In this document: positions 1 to 5,253 of the stretch, in pieces
How the letters are laid out: each line of letters starts with the position of its first letter
How positions within the stretch are numbered: position 1 is the first letter of the stretch
From: a bacterium
Lineage (GTDB): Bacteria > Arandabacterota > Arandabacteria > Arandabacterales > JALGWA01
DNA length: 5,592 nt
Assembly: GCA_025774425.1 (NCBI GenBank)
Contig: JALGWA010000116.1
Coordinates: 3,112-8,703 of the forward strand
Direction: 5' to 3'
Notes under the pieces: model-generated
Told to the model about the DNA's origin: nothing
The model's input: only the letters and a program-made list of their open reading frames with translations
The model's database searches: none
Position numbers and translations under genes: made by a program

Positions 1-1
1 G

Positions 2-283
2 CTGCACTTCATACGCGCGGACATCAGGACCGAAGTGACCCCCATAATCGGGTCCGAGAAGCAGTCGGAGGATCTGGTGCGCCACCTCGTAGACCAATTC
101 GAGGACGACCCTGCGCGGATCTGGAAGTCCGATATCTTCGGCAAGCCCATCCACGAGCTCCTGAGGGAAGGCATCCAGTCGAAGCTCTACAGGATGCCGG
201 AGAACGCGCAGCAGAAGCTTCAGGAGACCCTTACCAGGATCGTGAACGAGGGAGGAGGCGGCCTGATCTGCATAATAATCTAG
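2..283 (+). CDS. spoIVA: Stage IV sporulation protein A (SpoIVA), C-terminal part
   Basis: The reading frame is open from the left edge and ends at a TAG, giving the last 93 residues of a protein of about 490 residues. SpoIVA is a cytoskeleton-like ATPase made in the mother cell. It polymerises around the forespore and forms the basement layer on which the spore coat assembles, anchored by SpoVM. The visible part matches the conserved C-terminal region of the family: an IGSEKQSEDLV stretch, the DDPARIWKSDIFGK segment, the RMPENAQQKLQETL helix, and the typical ending NEGGGGLICIII. The N-terminal P-loop ATPase domain lies outside the window, so its integrity cannot be judged. The HU gene follows on the same strand after 419 bases, as in Bacillus chromosomes. 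The identification is from memory of the family, but the C-terminal signature is very distinctive. Confidence 0.95.
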   Translation: MHFIRADIRTEVTPIIGSEKQSEDLVRHLVDQFEDDPARIWKSDIFGKPIHELLREGIQSKLYRMPENAQQKLQETLTRIVNEGGGGLICIII

Positions 284-450
284 GCGCGGCCGCGGCGTCT
301 TCGTCCGCCGGGTAGGGCGGCGCTCGGCTCGTGACGGGCCGGTGGACAGGCGTGGCCGCCCAATGCTTTCCCCGTGATCCGAACGCGGGTACGGTCGGGC
401 ACGGGGTTTCGCTTGTCCGACGGGCCCCGCACCTCTGGCGAGAGGGGCGC

Positions 451-466
451 GGCGGCGTACGCCGCC
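451..466. repeat. Perfect 16-base palindrome in the spoIVA-HU spacer
   Basis: GGCGGCGTACGCCGCC is its own reverse complement. It lies immediately after a smaller hairpin at 428-449. It could be an operator for a dimeric regulator or an RNA hairpin in the leader upstream of HU. In DNA this GC-rich a palindrome of this length is suggestive but not decisive. Confidence 0.5.
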
Positions 467-573
467 GACGCCCGCCTGTGGGGCTGTACCGCCGTCTCGC
501 CCGCCGCGACGGCCGCGCAAATGGGTCGTCGTCGCGTATCAGGTGCGGCTGAGAGGGTGAACGGGAGGTAATT

Positions 574-618
574 ATGGCTCTTTCTCGCCCCCGGCTGGCG
601 CGCCGCGGCAGGAGATAG
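574..618 (+). CDS. Possible 14-residue leader peptide upstream of HU
   Basis: An ATG at 574 follows a strong Shine-Dalgarno sequence (GGGAGG, 563-568) at a spacing of five bases, and the frame closes at a TAG at 616-618. The predicted product is MALSRPRLARRGRR, which is short and strongly basic. The ribosome-binding site is better spaced than the one before HU itself, so ribosomes might initiate here. No family is recognisable and the peptide has no run of one amino acid that would suggest classical attenuation. It may be a leader peptide of the HU transcript, or simply a chance ATG after a purine-rich stretch. It lies 84 bases upstream of the HU start. Confidence 0.25.
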   Translation: MALSRPRLARRGRR

Positions 619-702
619 AGCATTGGTGGAGAATTACAAGGAATCGAGGCGTGGCCCAGATTATTACATACTGGGTACTGGGGAGGGAGGTGCGAGCGAG
701 GC

Positions 703-978
703 ATGACCAAGGCTGAGCTCATCCAGAAGGTGGCCGACCGGACCGGCTTCACGAAGAAGGGCTCGGGACGCGTGGTCGACGCCGTAGTGGATGCGATCAC
801 CGGCAGCCTGGCTGCGGGGGAGAAGGTCTCTCTGGTCGGCTTTGGGAGCTTCGAGGTTCGCTCTCGATCCGCGCGGAAGGGCAGGAACCCGCAGACGGGC
901 CAGGAGATCACGATCCCGGCACGCAGAGTCCCCGTGTTCAGAGCGGGGAAGCCACTGAAGGACGCGGTATCGGACTGA
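703..978 (+). CDS. hup: DNA-binding protein HU (HBsu-type histone-like protein)
   Basis: This 91-residue protein is the normal length for HU. HU binds DNA as a dimer with little sequence preference, bends it and compacts the nucleoid. The N-terminal helical part starts with the family hallmark M-T-K-A-E-L-I (residues 1-7) and continues through helix 2 ([19 protein letters not shown]). The HU signature follows, with VGFGSFEVR leading into the beta-arm segment [16 protein letters not shown], which includes the Pro in RNPQTG that intercalates into DNA. The C-terminal [14 protein letters not shown] helix completes the fold. The ATG at 703 is preceded by GGAGGT at 686-691, a rather long spacing of 11 bases, but the protein start matches the family exactly. 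It stands alone between spoIVA and a terminator at 1015-1052. In Bacillus the equivalent gene is called hbs. Function is near certain. Confidence 0.97.
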   Translation: MTKAELIQKVADRTGFTKKGSGRVVDAVVDAITGSLAAGEKVSLVGFGSFEVRSRSARKGRNPQTGQEITIPARRVPVFRAGKPLKDAVSD

Positions 979-1014
979 GGGCTTAATAGTAAACTTTTGG
1001 GGGCCCGGTCTTGA

Positions 1015-1052
1015 GAGAGGCGCTGCCCGATGAATTCGGGACGGCGCTTCTC
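1015..1052 (+). terminator. Stem-loop terminator after HU
   Basis: The left arm at 1015-1030 pairs with the right arm at 1036-1052 around a five-base TGAAT loop. The stem has about 16 pairs including two G-U wobbles, and a single bulged A at 1041. It begins 36 bases after the HU stop codon and is followed by a pyrimidine-rich tail (TTGTCTCGT) rather than a pure U-run. Position and strength make an intrinsic terminator for HU likely. Confidence 0.65.
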
Positions 1053-1090
1053 TTGTCTCGTATCGAGCCGAACCGATCCGACCACCGTAG

Positions 1091-1842
1091 CTTCCAGCAT
1101 GTGTTGATATCTGCCAAAATTCAAACGCCTTCGCCGACGGGCCGCCCGCGGCGCTCAGCGACATGTACCTGAAGTGCAACGAGAAGCGGCACCAGGTGTA
1201 CGACTACACGAACGACGACTCAGGCAGCTACTCCGACGGCCGTAACATCGACCATACGATAGGTCCGGACGCGCTCGCGGGCGTCGGAGGCTACTACGGC
1301 GAGGGCGGGATCCAGGAGTACGCCTTCGGTACGGAGAACTGGGCGTTCAGCGAGTATGACCAGTTCATAACGCGGATGCTCCAGTCCAACCTGACGGACG
1401 CCGAGCTGCAGCAGGAGCTGCAGGACTTCCAGAATTACATTACCTCCGAGGCTAAGACTTACTACGTCAACGGCACGTACCCGCCGGTGAACACGCCGCC
1501 GAGCGTCGTGACGACGTCCCCCGCGGACGGCACGAAGAACGTCAAGCTGGACCTGAACATAGAGATCACCTTCGACGAGGACGTGAACATCTCGCTCGCC
1601 GACCTGGACGTGACGGGATCGAAGAGCGGGTCGATCGACGGCAGCCTCAGCTACGATCCGAGCACGTTCGTAGCGACGTTCGACCCCACGTCGAGCTTCT
1701 CGCCGACCGAGACCGTGACGGTAGTCGTAAGGGCACCGTGACGGACGCGACCGGCAAGGGCCTCGACGGGGACGGGGACGGCGCCGCGGAGGGATCGCCG
1801 ATTGACGACTACACGTTCTCGTTCACGACCGCGAGGAAGTAG
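1091..1842 (+). pseudogene. Damaged gene for a secreted protein with a C-terminal Ig-like (Big_5-type) domain
   Basis: From the ATG at 1163 a 192-residue frame runs to a TGA at 1741. Protein-like sequence continues upstream of that ATG (residues such as NAFADGPPAALSD) back to a TAG at 1088, with no usable start and no Shine-Dalgarno before 1163, so the 5' end looks lost. Residues 1-105 from the ATG are acidic and Tyr/Gly-rich and I do not recognise them. A proline linker (YPPVNTPPS) follows, then VVTTSPADGTKNVKLDLNIE with ITFDEDVN, the typical beginning of a Big_5 bacterial Ig-like domain used in exported surface proteins. The domain is cut mid-strand at 1741. A -1 shift around 1729 restores its expected ending (KGTVTDATGKGLDG ... 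DDYTFSFTTARK) and a TAG at 1840-1842. It is either a decaying remnant or a gene broken by a one-base sequencing error plus an unrecognised start. No export signal is visible. Confidence 0.6.
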
Positions 1843-1856
1843 GAGAACGGGGGTCC

Positions 1857-1891
1857 GAGGGGCGCCGGTCCGGTCCGGGTCGGCGCCCCTT
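1857..1891 (+). terminator. GC-rich hairpin after the Ig-like-domain gene
   Basis: Bases 1857-1867 pair with 1881-1891 (nine G-C pairs plus one A-T and one G-U) around a 13-base loop. The hairpin starts 14 bases after the restored TAG of the upstream gene. The sequence after it (CGATTCTCGG) is T-poor, so termination is inferred from position and stem strength rather than from a complete intrinsic-terminator motif. Confidence 0.5.
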
Positions 1892-2029
1892 CGATTCTCG
1901 GTCGATCGATCTGCTTTCCGCACCCGACTCGATCGGAGACGCCGGGACACACGATTGAGTGAGTAGGTATCGAGAGTGTCGGCGTCGAATAGGGAGCGAG
2001 GGTTCGGTGTATGTCTATCGTGAGCTACG

Positions 2030-3250
2030 ATGCCACCAGGTGAGGAAGACAACCCTCAGGTCGAGGCGGTGCAGCACGTGGATCCTGAGCGGTTCCGGAG
2101 TTCAAGCGCGGGACGGCTGCTGCGAGTGGGACGTGGCAAGACCGCGTACTGGGCCTTTGTACCCAACCCTTTACCGCCTAGTCTCGATTTCGATGTAGGA
2201 CTCGGCGCCGCGCTCTCTGAGGCCGACAGAGCCTTAGGCGAGCTGGCGGGATTGGGCCGTACCATAGCAAACCCGCACCTGCTTATCCGCCCGTTCGTGC
2301 GTCGAGAAGCCGTGCTCTCGTCCCGCATCGAAGGTACCAGAGCTGAAATCAGCGACCTCTACGCGTACGAGTTGGAGCAGCAGTCATTTCCCGGTCTCGA
2401 GTCGTCTGCATCTGAGCCGGACGTTCGCGAGGTGTTCAACTACGTACGCGCGCTGGAATACGGCCTTGATCGGCTGAGTACCCTGCCAGTCAGCCTGCGT
2501 CTCATGCGAGAGCTTCATAAGCGCCTCATGGAGGGGGTGCGCGGAGAGCGGGCGACGCCCGGTGAGTTCCGCCGAAGACAGAACTGGATCGGGGGGCCGG
2601 GTTGCGCCATAGAGGATGCTGAATTCGTACCGCCGCCTGTCGAGCAGATGCACAGGGCGCTGGGCGACCTGGAGAAGTACGTACACGGCGGCAACGAGCT
2701 ACCGCCTCTGGTTCGTCTGGCGCTCATCCACTATCAGTTCGAGGCTATACACCCATTCCTGGACGGCAATGGACGTATCGGACGGCTGCTCATTTCGTTA
2801 CTGCTGGTTGGCTGGGATCTGCTGCCGCAGCCCCTGCTCTATTTGAGCGCCTTCTTCGAGCGCCGCCGACAGGACTACTACGACCTGCTCCTGGCCATCA
2901 GCGAGCGAGGGGCTTGGCGTGACTGGCTGCTGTTCTTCCTGGAGGGCGTCGCGGAGCAGTCGTGCGAGGCGATCGGTCGGGCGAGACGGCTGCAGGACTT
3001 GCAACGAGAGTTTCACCAACGCGTAAGACAGCGTCGCGCTTCGCAGTTACTCTCTGATCTGATTGACGGCCTATTTGAACGGCCGATAATCTCTATCCCT
3101 CAAGCTCAGCAGATGCTGAACGTCTCGTACCCGACCGCGCAGCAACATGTGAACAAACTGATGGATGTGGGAGTTCTCCGCTACGCAGGCCAAACCACCC
3201 GCGGTAGGTTCTATGTCGCCGAGGAGATCCTTCAGGCGATCCAGCAGTGA
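2030..3250 (+). CDS. Fic family protein (class II-like) with C-terminal winged-helix region
   Basis: Fic enzymes usually transfer AMP from ATP to a hydroxyl side chain of a target protein, and some also reverse it. The complete motif HxFx(D/E)GNGRxxR is present as HPFLDGNGRIGR at residues 241-252, with His241 as catalytic base, Asp245 for the metal, and Asn247, Arg249 and Arg252 around the phosphates. Residues about 45-125 look like the Fic N-terminal domain, with the YWAFVPNPLPP start and an S-SRI-E-G element at residues 97-102. This is the inhibitory (S/T)xxxE(G/N) motif of class II Fic proteins, in which the Glu blocks ATP binding. Residues about 350-406 resemble a winged helix-turn-helix (IPQAQQMLNVSYPTAQQHVNKL then GVLRYAG). 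At 406 residues the length is normal. No clear Shine-Dalgarno precedes the ATG at 2030; a GTG at 2078 is an alternative start. The gene stands alone with no antitoxin-like partner. Its target is unknown, and the wing may mediate DNA or protein binding. Confidence 0.92.
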   Translation: MPPGEEDNPQVEAVQHVDPERFRSSSAGRLLRVGRGKTAYWAFVPNPLPPSLDFDVGLGAALSEADRALGELAGLGRTIANPHLLIRPFVRREAVLSSRIEGTRAEISDLYAYELEQQSFPGLESSASEPDVREVFNYVRALEYGLDRLSTLPVSLRLMRELHKRLMEGVRGERATPGEFRRRQNWIGGPGCAIEDAEFVPPPVEQMHRALGDLEKYVHGGNELPPLVRLALIHYQFEAIHPFLDGNGRIGRLLISLLLVGWDLLPQPLLYLSAFFERRRQDYYDLLLAISERGAWRDWLLFFLEGVAEQSCEAIGRARRLQDLQREFHQRVRQRRASQLLSDLIDGLFERPIISIPQAQQMLNVSYPTAQQHVNKLMDVGVLRYAGQTTRGRFYVAEEILQAIQQ

Positions 3251-3271
3251 TTAGAGCGCGCATTAAACATT

Positions 3272-3304
3272 TCGGCCAAAAACTTTAATGATCGGCCGAC
3301 CGAT
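3272..3304 (-). terminator. Possible terminator between the convergent Fic and dehydrogenase genes
   Basis: The two convergent genes are separated by an AT-rich gap of 115 bases. On the minus strand, ATCGG and CCGAT (plus-strand 3291-3304) form a five-pair stem with a four-base loop. This is followed within about eight bases by a T5 run (AAAAA at 3278-3282 on the plus strand). A competing six-pair stem joins TCGGCC at 3272-3277 with GGCCGA at 3294-3299. The stems are short, so this is a weak candidate for ending the dehydrogenase transcript. Confidence 0.3.
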
Positions 3305-3365
3305 TGAACTTAAGTATAATGAATCGCGCACGGTATCACCCTGCAGCGAGATACAATGAGCAGCT

Positions 3366-4403
3366 TCACTCCCCGATGGTGATGCAGGCCTTCACGACCT
3401 CGTCCCTTTTCTTGTCCACCGTCTCGAATGCCTGCGCCGCCTGGTCCAGGGAGAACCTGTGGGTTATCAGTGGCTCTGTGCTCACGGCCTTCCTCTCTAT
3501 CAGCTCGAGGGCTAGGCGGAAGTCGGCGTCTATGTAGAGGAGGCTCCCCAGGAGATCGAGCTCGTGCTCGTGGAGGTAGTTCGCGTTCGCAAGCTTCTGA
3601 GGCTCCTCGTACATGCCGACGAGCACGACCCTGCCTCCCTTTCTGGAGAGGTCGACCGCCTGGTTGAGCGCGTTCTCGGAGCCGGAGCACTCGAACACGG
3701 CATCTGCTCCCTGTTCGCCGTACTCGCTCGCGATGGCGGCCCTGAGGTCGTCCCGATCGGGGTTCGCGGTCCAGTCGGCGCCCAGCCTCCCGGCGGTTCG
3801 AAGCCTGGCGTCGACGATGTCGGTTATGCCGACGGACGCCGCCCCCAGACCCTTCAGCGCCTGAAGGAGGAAGAGCCCCACGGGTCCCGCACCGAGTATT
3901 ACGGCCCTGAAGCCCCGCCGGACCCCTCCTCGCCTTGCCGCGTGGACCGCGACGGCCAACGGTTCGACGAGCGTCGCGTCGACGAAGCTGACCGAATCGG
4001 CGAGCGGCAACGTGAGGTCCGCCGGCACCGCGATACGCTCGCACATCGCCCCGTCGACCTGACACCCGAGTACGCGAAGATTGCTGCAGATGTTCGGCCG
4101 TCCATCCCGACAGTTCCGGCAGGAGCCGCAAGCGATCGACGGCTGGGCGGCGACCCTGTCTCCCGGCCTGCGTTCCCTCACGCCTTCGCCGGCGGCCGCG
4201 ACCCGTCCCGAGAATTCGTGGCCGGGGACGATCGGGCATGTGATGGAGGGGTGTTTTCCGCGGTAAGCGTGAAGGTCGGTCCCGCAGATGCCGCAGGCTG
4301 CTACGCTTATGACGACCTCCCCGGCGGCCGGCGTGGGGTCGTCCGTCTCTTCCATGACGATCTGCTGCGGTTCAACAAGCACCGCTCGTTTCATCGGACT
4401 CAT
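3366..4403 (-). CDS. Zinc-dependent medium-chain dehydrogenase (threonine/polyol dehydrogenase-like)
   Basis: This 345-residue protein is full length for the medium-chain dehydrogenase/reductase superfamily, which oxidises alcohols, polyols or L-threonine using NAD(P). The N-terminal GroES-like domain carries the catalytic zinc ligands: Cys40 in CGICGTDLH, His62 with Glu63 in PGHEF, and Glu147 in VEPLAVAVH. The structural zinc lobe is complete, with Cys92, Cys95, Cys98 and Cys106. The Rossmann domain has GAGPVG at 171-176 and an Asp at 195 at the end of the second strand, which favours NAD over NADP. The overall pattern resembles L-threonine 3-dehydrogenase and sorbitol/L-iditol dehydrogenases, but the substrate cannot be fixed from sequence and no pathway gene lies beside it. 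The ATG at 4403 has GGAGGT four to five bases upstream (plus-strand 4407-4412). A second ATG at 4394 would be too far from that site. The gene is convergent with the Fic gene and divergent from the broken peptidase gene. Confidence 0.93.
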   Translation of the reverse strand: MSPMKRAVLVEPQQIVMEETDDPTPAAGEVVISVAACGICGTDLHAYRGKHPSITCPIVPGHEFSGRVAAAGEGVRERRPGDRVAAQPSIACGSCRNCRDGRPNICSNLRVLGCQVDGAMCERIAVPADLTLPLADSVSFVDATLVEPLAVAVHAARRGGVRRGFRAVILGAGPVGLFLLQALKGLGAASVGITDIVDARLRTAGRLGADWTANPDRDDLRAAIASEYGEQGADAVFECSGSENALNQAVDLSRKGGRVVLVGMYEEPQKLANANYLHEHELDLLGSLLYIDADFRLALELIERKAVSTEPLITHRFSLDQAAQAFETVDKKRDEVVKACITIGE

Positions 4404-4406
4404 CGT

Positions 4407-4412
4407 ACCTCC
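4407..4412 (-). promoter_or_regulatory. Ribosome-binding site that decides the dehydrogenase start
   Basis: Read on the minus strand this is GGAGGT, close upstream of the ATG at 4403 and about 12 bases from the in-frame ATG at 4394. It supports the longer protein beginning MSPMKRAV. Confidence 0.6.
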
Positions 4413-4450
4413 GGGCCTTATGACCTAGGCTGCATGAGGCGGCTGGGCGC

Positions 4451-4490
4451 CCGGCCCCGCGCTGCCTGCGCCGTGCGGAAGCGGGGCCGG
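4451..4490. repeat. Perfect 10-base inverted repeat upstream of the dehydrogenase
   Basis: CCGGCCCCGC at 4451-4460 and GCGGGGCCGG at 4481-4490 are exact inverted copies separated by 20 bases. The element lies 48 bases before the dehydrogenase start, in the 259-base gap between divergent genes. No T-run follows on either strand, so a terminator is unlikely. It may fold in the 5' leader of the dehydrogenase mRNA or serve as a regulator site; the sequence does not tell which. Confidence 0.5.
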
Positions 4491-4647
4491 AGCTTCGCGC
4501 TGAACTGCGCCTCGTGCCTCGGCACCAAACCCAACCCACAATCGTATGTTTTCTTGTCTGCTGTCGGATCTCCTGTCCCGGCGAAGTAGGACCGTACGGG
4601 GTGCGCGTAAGCAGATGTATTATATGGCAAGAAGACCATTGGGAAGA

Positions 4648-4655
4648 AAGGAGGT
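4648..4655 (+). promoter_or_regulatory. Consensus ribosome-binding site for the C39-like gene
   Basis: AAGGAGGT is a perfect Shine-Dalgarno match, seven bases before a GTG at 4663 and ten before a second GTG at 4666. It shows that translation was selected to begin here even though the frame hits a TAG after 19 codons. An AT-rich TATTAT at 4618-4623 could be a -10 box about 40 bases upstream, but I see no matching -35 box. Confidence 0.7.
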
Positions 4656-4662
4656 ATCAATT

Positions 4663-5239
4663 GTGGTGAAGAAGTACAGAGTCGCAAGTGTAGTTCTCGT
4701 GATCGGCCTTGCGCTGGCGTAGATGGGTACGTCCCTGGCAACACAGGAACAGGGGAGCGTCGCCCTGGCCGGAGGAAAAACGCTCGATCAACAGACACCG
4801 GTGCTCGACCCCAGCGAATATCCGGGCTACCACGAGATCAGGGCGGACGCGCTGCTCGACATTTATCTCTACGTCCCGTCCTTCAAGCAGTTCAACTGAT
4901 GCAGACGTGTGGATATAAGATCCACAAGAAGGGATGTTGCCTGACCTCGACCGCCATGGTGTTCACATACTACGGAGCGGCCAACAAGGGCCCCGGTCAG
5001 TTGAACGCCTGTCTGGGAGACAACGCGTGTCCACTGATGTGGGCGTACGCCGCCGACAACTGCAGCGAGGACAAGGCATCCTGGATCACTGGGTCGTGGT
5101 CCACGGCGTTTACGGAGACGGGCGCTCCGCGGACGACTTCTACATCCGGGACCCCGGCAGCAGCACTCGCGACCACATAAGCGACCTCATCGACGAAGGT
5201 TACAGCGGCAGCGAGGTTGCCCTTTACAAGAGAAGGTAG
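4663..5239 (+). pseudogene. Broken gene for a secreted C39-like cysteine peptidase
   Basis: Behind a perfect ribosome-binding site the frame encodes a signal peptide (KKYR, then VASVVLVIGLALA), which ends at an amber codon at 4720-4722. The same frame continues as a plausible mature N-terminus through LYVPSFKQFN to a TGA at 4897. Removing one base there and one near 4913 would give FKQFNDADVWYKIHKKGCC, the Q-x-D/W/kI-x-x-x-GC layout of C39-like (Peptidase_C39_2, papain-like) domains. The next piece (4899 to about 5080) carries the presumed catalytic Cys at 4935 in KKGCCLTSTAMVFTYYG. The last piece, in a third frame, carries HWVVVHGVYGD (catalytic His at 5087) and FYIRDPG (Asp/Asn position), ending at a TAG at 5239. 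Cys and His are only about 51 codons apart, short for the family, so a central segment may be missing. Members cleave or bind peptides outside the cytoplasm; this copy is unlikely to make an active enzyme. The pseudogene call is moderate because base-call errors could explain part of it. Confidence 0.72.
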
Positions 5240-5253
5240 GTGGTGAGCCGGCG

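Larger units (their letters stand above)
284..702 (+). other. Long structured spacer between spoIVA and HU
   Basis: This 419-base stretch contains no gene I can recognise. Several open frames cross it on both strands, but their translations are Arg/Pro/Gly-rich low-complexity products expected from GC-rich DNA. It does hold secondary structure. CCTCT at 432-436 pairs with AGAGG at 441-445 around a GGCG loop and can be lengthened by three outer pairs (428-430 with 447-449) past one mismatch. Directly after it, 451-466 is a perfect 16-base palindrome. Neither hairpin is followed by a T-run, so they are not typical intrinsic terminators. They could end spoIVA transcription in a Rho-like context or form a leader for HU. 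From about 620 the base composition becomes more AT-rich, which fits a promoter for HU, but I could not pick convincing -35 and -10 boxes. Confidence 0.5.

Noticed and set aside
331..552. 73-residue plus-strand frame in the spoIVA-HU spacer
   Set aside because: The GTG start has no ribosome-binding site, the product is Arg-rich, and the frame runs through the hairpin structures.
231..1124. 297-residue open frame on the minus strand
   Set aside because: It lies antisense to HU and the structured spacer. The product is rich in Arg, Pro and Ser with no recognisable domain, typical of a shadow frame in GC-rich DNA.
1408..1432. Tandem GAGCTGCAG-type repeat
   Set aside because: It is a short repeat of common Glu-Leu-Gln codons within the coding frame, with no sign of a repeat array.
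1721..1741. Programmed -1 ribosomal frameshift at the Ig-like domain
   Set aside because: No X-XXY-YYZ slippery heptamer is present and no pseudoknot was evident, so a mutation or base-call error is simpler.
2011..2043. Ten-codon ORF (MSIVSYDATR) overlapping the Fic start
   Set aside because: It has no ribosome-binding site and no sign of selection; chance occurrence is likely.
3310..4239. 309-residue minus-strand frame overlapping the dehydrogenase in another phase
   Set aside because: The product is dominated by Arg and Gly and is an out-of-frame reading of the dehydrogenase.
3564..4589. 341-residue open frame on the plus strand opposite the dehydrogenase
   Set aside because: The dehydrogenase on the other strand has complete zinc and Rossmann motifs. 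The plus-strand product is low-complexity and starts without a ribosome-binding site.
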